NCBI GenBank assembly: GCA_037976565.1
Contig: CP137668.1
Location: 8,182,496-8,246,495, forward strand
Direction: 5' to 3'
DNA length: 64,000 bases
Source of the DNA: Mesocentrotus franciscanus
Taxonomy: Eukaryota > Echinodermata > Echinoidea > Camarodonta > Strongylocentrotidae
The stretch's first letter is position 1, and every line of letters begins with the position of its first letter. The position numbers and the translations under genes are program-made. Below are positions 55,165 to 64,000 of the stretch, piece after piece. The notes beneath the pieces were generated by a model, which worked only from the letters and a program-made list of their open reading frames with translations, was not told the DNA's origin and searched no databases.

Positions 55165-57309
55165 ATGGGTGTGATTTTGATTTTGAGTAGAATTAAAAGA
55201 CTTTTGGGGTGGTGGAAACAGAGAGATTTAACAGTGATGGGGAAAGTACATTTGCTCAAAACATATGCCTTGTCAAAATTAAACTACGTTTCGTCGTCAT
55301 TAGTTGTTCCAAGGTGGGTAGGAATAGAAACTAAGAAAATTTGCTTTGATTTCATATGGAATGGAAAAGATAGAATTAAAAGAGATATTTGTTATCAAGA
55401 TTACATGGATGGTGGCTTAAGGATGATAGATTTTGATTTATTTGTGAAAACCCAAAGGGTAATGTGGTTAAAACGACTACTTTATGGGGAAACAAATATG
55501 GGCTGGAAACTTTATTTTGATTACATCTTTAGAAAAGTGGGTGGAAGGTTTATCTCGCTTTGTAATTATGATATTAAGTTATTGAAACTGAAAGCCCCAC
55601 AGTTCTATTTAGAGATTTTAAAGGCTTGGCAAGATATTGAGGAAAACAGGAATTTTGCAGGAAAAGTCAATCCAATTATTTTTAACAATAAAGATTACCT
55701 TTTGAAAGGTAAAATGATTTTTGATGAAGATTTGTTTAAAAATAATATATACCTTGTCGATCACGTTCTTGAGAGAGAACAGGTGAAAACAGTAAATTAT
55801 TTTCATAGACAAGGCTTGAGTGCTGAAAATATTATGGAAATTTGGAAGATAAGTGATGTCGTGTTGAAAAGCGAAAAACATAAAGGGAACTTCCAGGATT
55901 TATGCTCATATGATGTAGACAATTATAATATTTCTTTGAAGATGTTTGGAAAAGTCATTTTACTGAAAGATGTACCATCTAGAAAGGTCTACGAAAATTT
56001 TGTAACTAATCTCCAGCACCTGTATACTTTCCGAATAAAAGATGATCACAACCATTTTGATTTTTCAAAAAGAAATTTCACAAATATTTATAAGAATCAG
56101 AACTACAACAATTTTACCGAAAGTCAGGGAATTTCAGTATAAATTACTTCATGGTGCAATATATACCAATGAACATCTTTTTAAATTTGGGTTTGTTGAT
56201 AACAATTACTGTTCATTCTGCAAGGAAGCACCGGAATCATACGAACACCTATTTTGGGTTTGTCGTGATGTAAAGGCCTTATGGCAAATGGTTATTGAAA
56301 AACTAGGTTTAGGAAGTCTTCGGAAGGCAGAGTGGAAAGAAATACATGTGGGAATCACTGGATCTGAACCTGAAATTAAATTTTGCAATACTGTGATTTT
56401 CTTAATGAAATATATTATTTTTAAGACAAGGTCAGAGGGAGAGTTCCTACTCAGGAAAGATGTTTTCAAACTTTGTTAGAATATCAAAATGAAGAAAAAG
56501 CAATAGCTATTAAAAGGAATAAGTTAGATAAGCATTTGTTAAAATGGGAGAGATTGCACCGAAATGGCAGGACTGGGGGCGATATCCAGGGGTAAGGAGA
56601 GGGAGAGTGAGAGAGTGAGGGAGAGAGGGGTGAAAGAGAGGATGTGTGAATGTGTGCTCGTCGTGTGTATGTGTGTGTTGTGGCTGCGTGTGTGCGTGTG
56701 TGCGGGTGTGTTTGTTTTGTTTTGTTTTTGTAGGGAGGGGGTTTGGGGAAGTCAAGGGGTAAAAGAAGAAAGATTTCACTCAATTTCTCTAATTTAAAAA
56801 AAAAATTGTTTAAGGTTTCTTTTTTCTTCTAATGTTTGTATGTTTATGTTATTCATTGAAATTGTTTTAGTGATGATTAATTATACTTCTGGTAATGTAT
56901 AATTTCAGTGTGTCAAGCTTAATCATCTATTGTTCATTATAGGATCATATAAGTCATTGAAATATGTTAGTTGTGATTTTTACTGTATTTCTGTTATGTA
57001 ATTCAATGAAAATGATTTGAAAAAAGGAAAAATCATGTATTATTGAGTGAAATCAAAATAAAGATAATAGAAAGAAAAAAATGGTGGGGAGGGAGGGGGG
57101 TTAGTAGTGTGTTTGGTTGGATGGGGTCATTTGTTTTATGTTACAATTGATTTCATTTTTGTTTTCATCAATCGTACAATCTGTTATGAAAATGTTTTGA
57201 AATTATGTTAAGACAAAACAATTGTATTTTATTTCTATAAGTGATTTGTATTGTTTGGAATCAATAAAAAAAAAAAAAAAACTATTAAAAAAAAAAAAAA
57301 ATGGGTGTG
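55165..57309 (+). mobile_element. 5'-truncated LINE insertion, L1/Tx1-like, with target-site duplication
   Basis: The direct repeat ATGGGTGTG flanks the insertion at 55165-55173 and 57301-57309. The inserted body runs 55174-57300. It begins abruptly inside ORF2 coding sequence and ends in AATAAA followed by two A runs (57266-57300), the hallmarks of target-primed reverse transcription with 5' truncation. The 3'-UTR (56596-57265) includes GA and GT simple repeats and a second internal A-rich stretch near 57060-57090. Insertion was into a GT-rich microsatellite-like target. Confidence 0.9.
55174..56595 (+). pseudogene. LINE ORF2 C-terminal region (L1/Tx1-like), frameshifted
   Basis: The frame from the insertion start reads IKRLLGWWKQRDLTVMGKVH and LLKTYALSKLNYVSSSLVVP, then WNGKDRIKR and DYMDGGLRMIDFD. 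This is the thumb and connection region after the polymerase domain in L1/Tx1-clade reverse transcriptases. It breaks at a stop (56140) and resumes one frame over as REFQYKLLHGAIYTNEHLFK. A C2HC knuckle follows (CSFCKEAPESYEHLFWVC, near 56215-56270). A further -1 shift near 56464 leads to FQTLLEYQNEEKAIAI and HLLKWERLHRNG, ending at TAA 56593-56595. Polymerase and endonuclease domains are missing, so it is dead. Confidence 0.85.
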
Positions 57310-57897
57310 GGTGTATATGCCTGACATTGACATAATAAAGATGAATGGATATTCGGAAATATTCATCCACATTCCGGAAAAGAAAATTAACGGTTATGTA
57401 TTATGAATACAAAAAAAAGAATAATGTCCCTATAGCCCTGAATAACAGAAACAAGATCCATGTGCTGTATCTTTGAGTCCAAGCCGTTTCCTGATAAAGA
57501 GATTTAGAAGGAAATGCAGGGCAGTAAATCCGTTAGATAAAACTGGACATTGAACAATTTCACTCATTAAACTGAAGGACAACAAATAAAACAAATAAAA
57601 ACAAAAAGCTTGCTAAATCGGGTCTCGGCATCTGCAGTATGTTTGTACCATTACCTTCGAGGTTACGCTCCTCAGGAAATGGTAGGATATATATTACTCT
57701 CTCACGAACGTTCTCACGTACTCTCTCACGAATTAATTCTCTATATATGAACATCGGTGATGTGGAAGAAGTGACAAGACCGTTTTTTGAAGTCAGGCCA
57801 TGGTTAATTACTTAATTCTCGCTACCGCGCATAACAATATACATTCCCATAATGCATTGCGCTTCCGATACCTCGGCGATTTTGCGGACACACTAAC
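57310..57897. other. spacer between LINE and Harbinger element
   Basis: No gene is recognised. It is ordinary AT-rich sequence with CTCTCACGAA short repeats at about 57696-57735. It ends in the TTA at 57898-57900 that abuts the Harbinger terminus. Confidence 0.6.
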
Positions 57898-57900
57898 TTA

Positions 57901-58200
57901 GGCCCGGTCACACCGCCCGAACTTTGTTGGAGCGTTCCTTGAACGGTAGGGAGAGGGGGCCGAATTTCGACAACGCTCGTCACCGCGCACAAAATGGGAA
58001 ACAAATCGAAAACACGGGCGTTGCCTTAGCGGTGCACAGCTGAAGCCGGCGTTGCTTTAGCGTTGGTTTAGCGGTGACGCGAGCGTTGATAGAGCGGCGT
58101 TCTGCGCATGCGGGCGTTGGCTCGGCGGGGGTTTAAAGTTGGTTTAGCGGCATACCGCTTTTGACTACGGAGCTGAACGGATCGCTTTGATAGAAGTTCT
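57901..58200. promoter_or_regulatory. left subterminal repeat region of the Harbinger element
   Basis: Inverted terminus followed by repeated GCGTTG, TTAGCGGTG, GAGCGTTG and GGCGTT words, markedly GC-richer than the flanks. It must contain the promoter of the Myb-like gene that starts at 58239. Similar words recur in the right end, suggesting binding sites for the element's own DNA-binding protein. Confidence 0.6.
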
Positions 58201-58238
58201 GATAGATTTTTGATAGAAGTCGATAGTTGAAGTTCATC

Positions 58239-58580
58239 ATGCCACGTGGACAAAAGAAGAGGAAGGCTGGAGAAGGAAAGGCAGCAGCCTCCAAGAAGAT
58301 CATTACTGAGCAGGCAGCTGAACCAATGGAGTCAGGTAAATATATGTGGCCCACTGGTTGTGTCAAGAAATATTTAACAACTGTGAAAAAATACTGTTAT
58401 GTATTTTACTTCAAGATTTTTAATTTATTATTCCATTGTTATATTTTGCAGAGACCAGTCAGGCCACACCAGCAGCCACTGCTAGCACAGCCACTGCTAA
58501 CACAGCCACAGCCACTGCTACCACAGCCCAGGCAGGGGCAGCTGCTGATGAAGGTAATCACCCATGAAAATGTATGAAAT

Positions 58581-58612
<32 letters not shown>

Positions 58613-60152
58613 CATAATCTTTCTTTCACGTTGACATTGCTCATTTATTATTCATTCATTTGTTATATTTTGCAGACTCTGATGACGAGCCCGAGGAGGC
58701 CCTGACACAGGACCAGCCTGACGATGAGGAGCTACCCCCTGGTGATGACCAACCTGAGGAGGGCCGTGCTGGTGCTGAAGGTAATTATAATGTGATGAAT
58801 GCAATGAAAAATCAATACAAATTGATCTAAATAATATATGTTTCATTTATACATTTATTATTTTTATTCAATTGTTATACTTTTCAGACTCTGACTCTCA
58901 GCACCCACACTTGGAGAGGGACGATGAACAGCGTCAGCCTCAGAAGAAGTCTCGCCGCAAGGCCCTCCTGCTCGACGATGACACTCAGGAGCAACTCATC
59001 GAGTGGGTCCGGGAGCACGAAATTTTGTGGAGGAAGGGGGCCACCGACTACAAGGATACAAAGAAGAAGACGGAGCTTTGGACCAGGAAGGCAAGAGAGC
59101 TGGACATTGAGGAGGGAGCTGAAGCTCTCAGGACATGGTGGATGTCAGTCCGGGACCTCTACACTGAGCTTATCTCCAAGAAGTCTGGCCAGGCTGCAGC
59201 GAACTTGACGGACAGAGAACTGTTCATCCAGAGGAACTGCGCTTTCCTGCACAAGGAGGTGAAGCCCAGGAAAGGTCAGCCACTTAGAAGCATACCCCTC
59301 ACACAGGAACCTGTAGCCAGCCAGCCTCCAGCAGCCCAGCCCTCGGCGTCGGCCAGCACCTCTCGCTAGCCTTCCCACGACGTCGAGGAACAGGAAGAGG
59401 ACGAGGGCTCCCTCTCGCTCATTGAAACTCAAGCGGAAGTCACGAGGTCCCAGGGCACCCCCTCACCAGCTCCCTCCACCACCACCAGACCACGCCGTGC
59501 CGCCACCAGAGCCGAGCCTGAAGACTCCCCCGCGATGCTGGAGATGAGGGATTGTATGAAGGCCACCAACGCCCTCATGGAGAGACTGGTCCAAGCCCAG
59601 GAGATCAGCCATGCAAGGCAGCCCTTCATCACGTACATGTCCAGGCTCTCCAACGACTACCTGAGGCCCAGTACCAGCTCACAGTGGAGAGGATGACGGC
59701 CATCCTCCACGAGATGCAGCGACCCATCCCGACCCCCTTCCTCCAGCTCCACGTCCAGCATCAGCACTTTCACCCACACTCACCTTCTACCAGTAGCAGC
59801 AGCCGCATTACTTCCAGCCCCAGCCTCAGCATCACGGCTTCCAGCAGCAGCCTCTCGACTTCCAGCAACAGTCTCAGCCTCAGCATCAGCCTCAGCACTT
59901 CCAGCAATTGCAGACACCCAGAGTCAGCCAGCCATCCTCCACCCCAAGGAGCTCCAACGAAGGACTCATGTTGTCAGACATGCCGAACTTTTCCTCCATT
60001 AACCACACCAACATGAGCGCCGTCAGCGAGGGGGGATTCTCCAGGACCTCCAGAGGCAGGAGATGAACGCTCCACCCATACCAATCACCACCTCAGCTCA
60101 ACGGACTGCTGATGTACTTGCAGAGATGAGGGCCACCACCGAGGAGAATTGA
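58239..60152 (+). pseudogene. Harbinger Myb/SANT-like DNA-binding protein, four exons, disrupted
   Basis: Exons: 58239-58335, 58452-58553, 58676-58780 and 58888-60152, all joined in phase 1 with GT-AG borders. Exon 1 is basic (MPRGQKKRKAGEG, nuclear-localisation-like), exon 2 Ala/Thr-rich and exon 3 acidic. Exon 4 carries a trihelix/MADF-type domain: LIEWVREHEILW, KKTELWTRKARELD, LRTWWMSVRDLYTEL (about 58970-59170). In Harbinger elements such proteins bind subterminal DNA and escort the transposase to the nucleus. The frame is broken by TAG at 59367-59369 and 59794-59796 and by three one-base losses (near 59665, 59735 and 60030-60035). It then ends ADVLAEMRATTEEN, TGA 60150-60152. With the losses restored the length would be 523 codons. 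AATAAA is at 60283-60288. Confidence 0.85.
58579..58612. repeat. (AAT)n microsatellite in the Myb-like gene intron
   Basis: About ten AAT units just after the exon 2 donor. Confidence 0.92.
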
Positions 60153-60282
60153 GACTGCTTGTGATGTGTTGGACTGCTCAGATATTTCATGTGATTTTTG
60201 TTTAAGGGATGAGCTGATGTTTGCTGTTTATTGTTTCCATATACACTTGTGTGTTTGGGTGGTCTCAAAAGCTTTGAGCTTT

Positions 60283-60288
60283 AATAAA
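60283..60288 (+). terminator. poly(A) signal of the Myb-like gene
   Basis: AATAAA in TTTAATAAACAGC, 130 bases after the stop, followed by a TTTTTATTAAAC stretch. Confidence 0.65.
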
Positions 60289-60639
60289 CAGCATTTTTAT
60301 TAAACTATTCTTGACTACTTTATTTACTTAATAATGAAAATAAAACTTTGTAGATTGCAAAGTTCCCGTGTGACCCCAATAAAGTGATTGCCCGTGTGAT
60401 TCTTCTTTGAATATTTCCCATATGGCCCCAAAATAATTTCACACTTATGGCCGTGTCATCCGGGTATTTTTAAAGTCCAAACTTCCTCAAATATTTTCAG
60501 AAATGAACTCCTGTCCTGTTAACTCCTGACACTAATTAGCGTTAACCAGGCAATTGAGGTGGAGGCATTGGCCTGCAATAACCATTGGAAAATTGTTTCA
60601 AGTGGGAAGGGTTAAAGATTGAAATAGAAATGTTTTATG

Positions 60640-61336
60640 ACAGACATGGTTTCAATACTCGTAATGTCGATTCTTTAAATGTAGTCCCGCCCAAACCCAA
60701 TACCTAACTTTTCAAGCAATCCTTTAAATACTCTGGTGCAAAATCATGGAATTCTCTCCCAAATGAATTACGAAATCACCAAACCCTCACCTCGTTCAAG
60801 AGAAATTATAAACAAAAAATATTTTTGAATAAGTATCATATTACTCCTTAATCATATGTTTTATTTACAATGACTTGAATAATTACGTTTACTTTGTGTC
60901 ATTATTTATATGTTAGTTACATTCTGATAAGTTTGGAGTTTGTTTTAATCTTCTCCTAATTAATATTCCTTTTCTCATTATTCTTGCATTTCCTGGATTG
61001 TTTCATTTCTTTATTACTCTCATCCCCTCTATTTTCGCTCCATCTCTGGAGTCGACTATTACTCAATACTCCATCGTTCCTTTTTCTCATACACTCTATT
61101 GTTCTATTTCTCAGACACTCAAACGTTTGTTTTTAATTCAGAACTCCACTTTTCACATTTCTCTAGATTTGAACCTTTTTTGTCGCATTCTTCATTTTTG
61201 CTACACATTTTGTTTTTATCTTATATTTGTATTGTTGCTACTGTATTATTTTGTCCTTTTCAGGACCATGATGTAAAACAGCCATTGTGCTGATACATGT
61301 TTTTATCCTGAATAAATATTTTGAAACAACAACAAC
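60640..61336 (+). pseudogene. LINE relic inserted between the Harbinger genes
   Basis: The frame from about 60648 reads HGFNTRNVDSLNVVPPKPNT, TAA, then LFKQSFKYSGAKSWNSLPNE and LRNHQTLTSFKRNYKQKIFL, ending at TAA near 60850. SFxYxGAxxWNSLPxELR followed by SFKRxxK is the C-terminal signature of CR1/L2/Rex-like reverse transcriptases. The following 480 bases are T-rich 3'-UTR ending CTGAATAAATATTTTGAAAC and an AACAACAACAAG tail at 61321-61340. Only the 3' end of the element is present. Confidence 0.75.
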
Positions 61337-61421
61337 AAGATTAAAGACCTTTATTGGAACTTCTAACTTTAACAAAAAACCTTCAAGTATTAAACAAGAC
61401 ATGTTTTAAATATAAAGTGCT

Positions 61422-61427
61422 TTTATT
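61422..61427 (-). terminator. candidate poly(A) signal of the transposase gene
   Basis: TTTATT here is AATAAA on the minus strand, about 230 bases after the transposase stop. A second one lies at 61350-61355. Confidence 0.45.
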
Positions 61428-61656
61428 AATGTAATATGACATCAAGAATGAATCGTATCACAAGTTTCTTTAATAATCTCTCATAACATTTCAAACAAAC
61501 ACAAGCACAATTTGTTCATTGCATTTCCAATTCTGGGGCCCCATTAACGTTCGAGTTCCTTTAACAATGTCAAATAACATTTACAACAAAGTAATAAACA
61601 TGAGTATATATAATATGTACAATGCACAAGTGTCTCCTCAGTGTTCTGCACAGTGT

Positions 61657-62947
61657 TCAGTTGATAGCCACCATTCTCTCCTGCCAGTCCACTGATCCTG
61701 CTGGGGAGTTGCACCAATGCTTGAGTAGGTTTCGCTGCCTCTTCCCATCACGTGAGGCTGTGTTGGGGCCTTGCACAACGATAGTGTCCTCCAAGTTCCG
61801 TCCTTCTCTCCATGCCCCAGGATGCAGGTTCCCATCTGGTTGTGCACGATCCACAAGTCTGTTCTGGAGCACTGGGTAGCGGGTGCGCATCAGGTTGTGG
61901 AGGATGCAGCAAGCTTCCACGATGGTTCTGACAGTTTCATGGTGATGTTGCATGGTGGTGAGCAGGATCTGGAACCTGTTGGCCAGGATGCCGAAGGTGT
62001 TCTCCACGACCCGTCTTGCCCTGGACAGCCGATAGTTGAAGATGCGCTCTTCATGGGTGAGGTTCCTGGTGCTGTACGGCTTCATGAGGTACGTCCGCAG
62101 TGAGAAGGCGTAATCCCCGATGATGAAGTAAGGCACATCCTGATTGTCATTGGGTAGGGGGTCTGGCTGAGGAAAGGCATGAATCCTGTTCTGGTCCAGC
62201 CCACGATGGAGATCACTTTCGTTGTAGATATGAGCATCTGAGGATGAGCCCCATTGCCTGAGACGTCAATGTAGGTGAACTTGTAGTCAGCATCCACCAT
62301 GGCAAACAGGATCACGCTGTAAAAGCCTTTGTAGTTGTAGAATTCTGAGCCAGAGTTAGGAGGAGCTTTACAGGCCACGTGCTTGCCATCAATGGCACCA
62401 ACTGTGTGGGGAAAGTTCCATCTCTGGTACCATTGGTCAGCCAGGTCTCTCCATCCTTGTTCAGTTGTTGGGCAAAACAAGAGTTCATCTGTGTACTCCT
62501 CAATGATGGCCTTTACCACTTCTCTGACTACCACACTGATGGTGTTGTGGGAACCCTCCAGGCGTATTGCATGTTTCTGTAGGTGTTACCAGAGGCCAGG
62601 TGCCGTAGGGTGATTGCCACTTTGAGACCAGGTTCCAGGCTTGCACGGTAATTGGTGTCTTGCTTGGTCAATCTGGGGGTCAGCCTCTGTACAACTTCAT
62701 CAAACATGGCTGGTGGCATCCTCATGAAGTGCTGGAAGGCTCGTGGATCCTCATTCCTCAGCTCCACCATCAGCTTGTCATACAGTCCATGTTCAGGCCT
62801 TCTCAGTATCCACTGTCTGACCCACACAACTCTGTCTCTCCTTCTTCTCTCTCTTCTCCTTCTGTCAACAGCTTGTTGCAATCTGAGGAGGTTCTGATTC
62901 TGCTGCTGGACTAGTGCACCAATCATAGCAAGTCTCTCAGCTTCCAT
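61657..62947 (-). CDS. Harbinger DDE transposase (HARBI1-like), two apparent frameshifts
   Basis: This enzyme cuts and pastes the element; it is related to the domesticated vertebrate HARBI1. The start is ATG 62947 (ACCATGG context, TATA-like ATTTATAT about 40 bases upstream). With two one-base losses restored it is 430 codons, a normal length. Order: basic N-terminus (RRRERRRRDR), MPPAMFDEVVQRLTPRL, then a DDE fold. D1 is in VGAIDGKHV (codon 62390-62388), D2 in IGDYAFSLR (62115-62113) and E in RRVVENTFG (62004-62002). The D2-E gap is 36 residues, which fits the family's DD35-37E. YNYKGFYSVILFAMVDADYKF also matches. Shifts are at CCC near 62552-62554 and GGGG near 62248-62251. There are no internal stops otherwise, unlike its partner gene. 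Confidence 0.92.
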
Positions 62948-63565
62948 GGTAGTACAGTTTTACTGTAACTTTGAGCAAATTCGATATAAATGAGGTGTGC
63001 ACTCAACGGCAGCTCGATTCCAAATTCCATTTCTCCCCGTATTTATAGCCAAATTCTGGTCCCGCTCCGACACCTCCATACCAACGCCAAACCAAAGTTC
63101 ATCACCGCAATGGATCGCTGCTTCAACGCCCGACACCGTTCCAGCAATCCCGTGTCCGCTCGTAAAACGCTTACAACCGCTCCACCAAAGTTTGTGCAAC
63201 GTTTAATCACCGCCCGGGCAAAGCTGGCGAAGCAGCGGTGGTCCAGCGTTCAAGATTTCTGCGTTGGCCTAGCGGACCAAAGCGTCCACGAACTTGCGTC
63301 TAGCGGTGCCAAACTTTGACTGGGCGTTGTTGGAGCGGTGGTGAACTTTGCCGGAGCGGAAAATTGCCCGCTCCTCACCGCTCGCAATATTTTGTGCAGC
63401 TCAAAACTTTCGGAGCGGTAGGAGGGACCATCAGCGGTGGCCGAGCGTATACGGCGTTGGCTTAACGGGGGCCAACTTCTGTTAAACGGTGGTGAACGGT
63501 TACGAGCGGTGATGATTTTTTTTCACCGCTCCAGGAACGCTCCAGCAAAGTTCTGGCGGTGTGAC
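62948..63565. promoter_or_regulatory. right subterminal region and transposase promoter
   Basis: The minus-strand transposase promoter (CTCATTTATATCG near 62976-62988) lies here. From 63200 to 63540 AGCGGT, GAGCGG, ACCGCT and GGCGTTG words recur many times in both orientations, ending in the inverted terminus AGGAACGCTCCAGCAAAG then TTCTGGCGGTGTGAC. This mirrors the left end. Confidence 0.6.
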
Positions 63566-64000
63566 ACGTATTCTGCTCCGGGATTCTGCTATACTACGAT
63601 ATGCTAATAATTCGTTATCTGCTATTCTTGATCTTGCTCCATAGTTATAAATTAAGAAAAATACACAAGCATGCAGTATAAGTATATTTGTTTGTTAAAA
63701 GTAATATACCAGTATTGGCAAACGCCAGCGGTTGGAGAAATTCTCTCGGAAAAACTTGGCATGCTGCAACACAAGTGCAGGCTTCTTTTCCCAAAGCCAT
63801 GATTGTGGGCTATTGTCAGTAATTGTTTAGAATTTCCCTTAATAATCAAAAGGGTCACATATTTGAAGATACCGAAGGTCTACATTTTTAATAAAATTAC
63901 ATCATTAGAGATTTAGGTAAAACTGCATATACTTTTCTTAGTCCTGTTGACAGCGAAGTGTGAGTCCAAAGAGATATCATAACTCGTCATCTAAATCAAA
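63566..64000. other. right flank, nothing recognised
   Basis: AT-rich sequence without coding signal, repeat or RNA gene that I can identify. Confidence 0.5.

Larger units (their letters stand above)
57901..63565. mobile_element. PIF/Harbinger DNA transposon with two convergent genes, about 5.7 kb
   Basis: The left end GGCCCGGTCACACCGCC continues GAACTTTGTTGGAGCGTTCC. The right end inverted is GTCACACCGCCAGAACTTTG then CTGGAGCGTTCCT. Over about 30 bp they agree with few mismatches. TTA precedes the left end (57898-57900), as expected for the 3-bp Harbinger target duplication; the outermost right bases (GACACGTA) have diverged and no matching TTA is seen. Inside are a Myb/SANT-like protein gene (+) and a DDE transposase gene (-), the usual two-gene Harbinger plan. 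Several hundred bases inside each end are rich in AGCGGT, GGCGTTGG and CCGCT words, likely subterminal protein-binding repeats. A LINE relic sits between the genes. Confidence 0.92.

Noticed and set aside
58749..59432. Minus-strand and second-frame ORFs over the Myb-like exon 4
   Set aside because: The trihelix-domain frame is clearly the real one; the others lack any motif.
61771..62103. Plus-strand ORFs of 85-110 residues opposite the transposase
   Set aside because: Shadows of the real minus-strand transposase frame.

Overview
The window is AT-rich animal genomic DNA. It has long introns, canonical GT-AG splice sites, AATAAA poly(A) signals, abundant microsatellites and dense transposon debris. 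A deuterostome-type SLCO4A-like gene, a TTAGGG/CCCTAA-like tract and a tRNA-derived repeat type I associate with echinoids point to a marine invertebrate, most likely a sea urchin. That assignment is inference; no organism-diagnostic gene is present.

The main gene is one organic anion transporter (SLCO/OATP, closest in character to SLCO4A1) on the + strand from about 1.9 to 50 kb. Nine coding exons can be placed to the base: 1973-2794, 18228-18327, 37677-37798, 38748-39002, 46111-46306, 46741-46894, 47284-47462, 48071-48135 and 48928-49280. Splice phases agree at every junction. The model gives 748 residues, but only if one missing base is allowed at a GGG run (2516-2518) in the first coding exon. 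Introns 1 and 2 (15.4 and 19.3 kb) hold most of the window's repeats: MITE-like inverted-repeat elements, a near-perfect 408-bp palindrome, tandem arrays, three copies of a tRNA-derived SINE-like repeat, and purine or pyrimidine tracts. A partial TPR-like coding segment lies at the left edge, and a second exon-like segment lies in intron 1.

The right end (about 51-63.6 kb) is a transposon graveyard. It holds a minus-strand coding-like fragment of unknown identity, a MITE with long inverted ends, a relic of a LINE C-terminus, and a MITE with GGATCCA termini. It also holds a 5'-truncated L1/Tx1-like LINE with a recognisable target-site duplication, and a 5.7-kb PIF/Harbinger element. The Harbinger element carries two convergent genes: a four-exon Myb/SANT-like DNA-binding protein on + and a DDE transposase on -. 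A second LINE relic is inserted between them, and AGCGGT-rich subterminal DNA lies at both ends.

Six inferred frameshifts, in the transporter, the transposase and the Myb-like gene, are all single-base losses that can be placed at runs of G or C. This pattern suggests homopolymer under-calling in the assembly rather than gene death. I found no clearly new multi-gene system. The most unusual items are the compact palindrome at 9784-10191, the Harbinger element's structure, and the unexplained coding-like segments at 2-139, 3390-3486 and 51331-51650.
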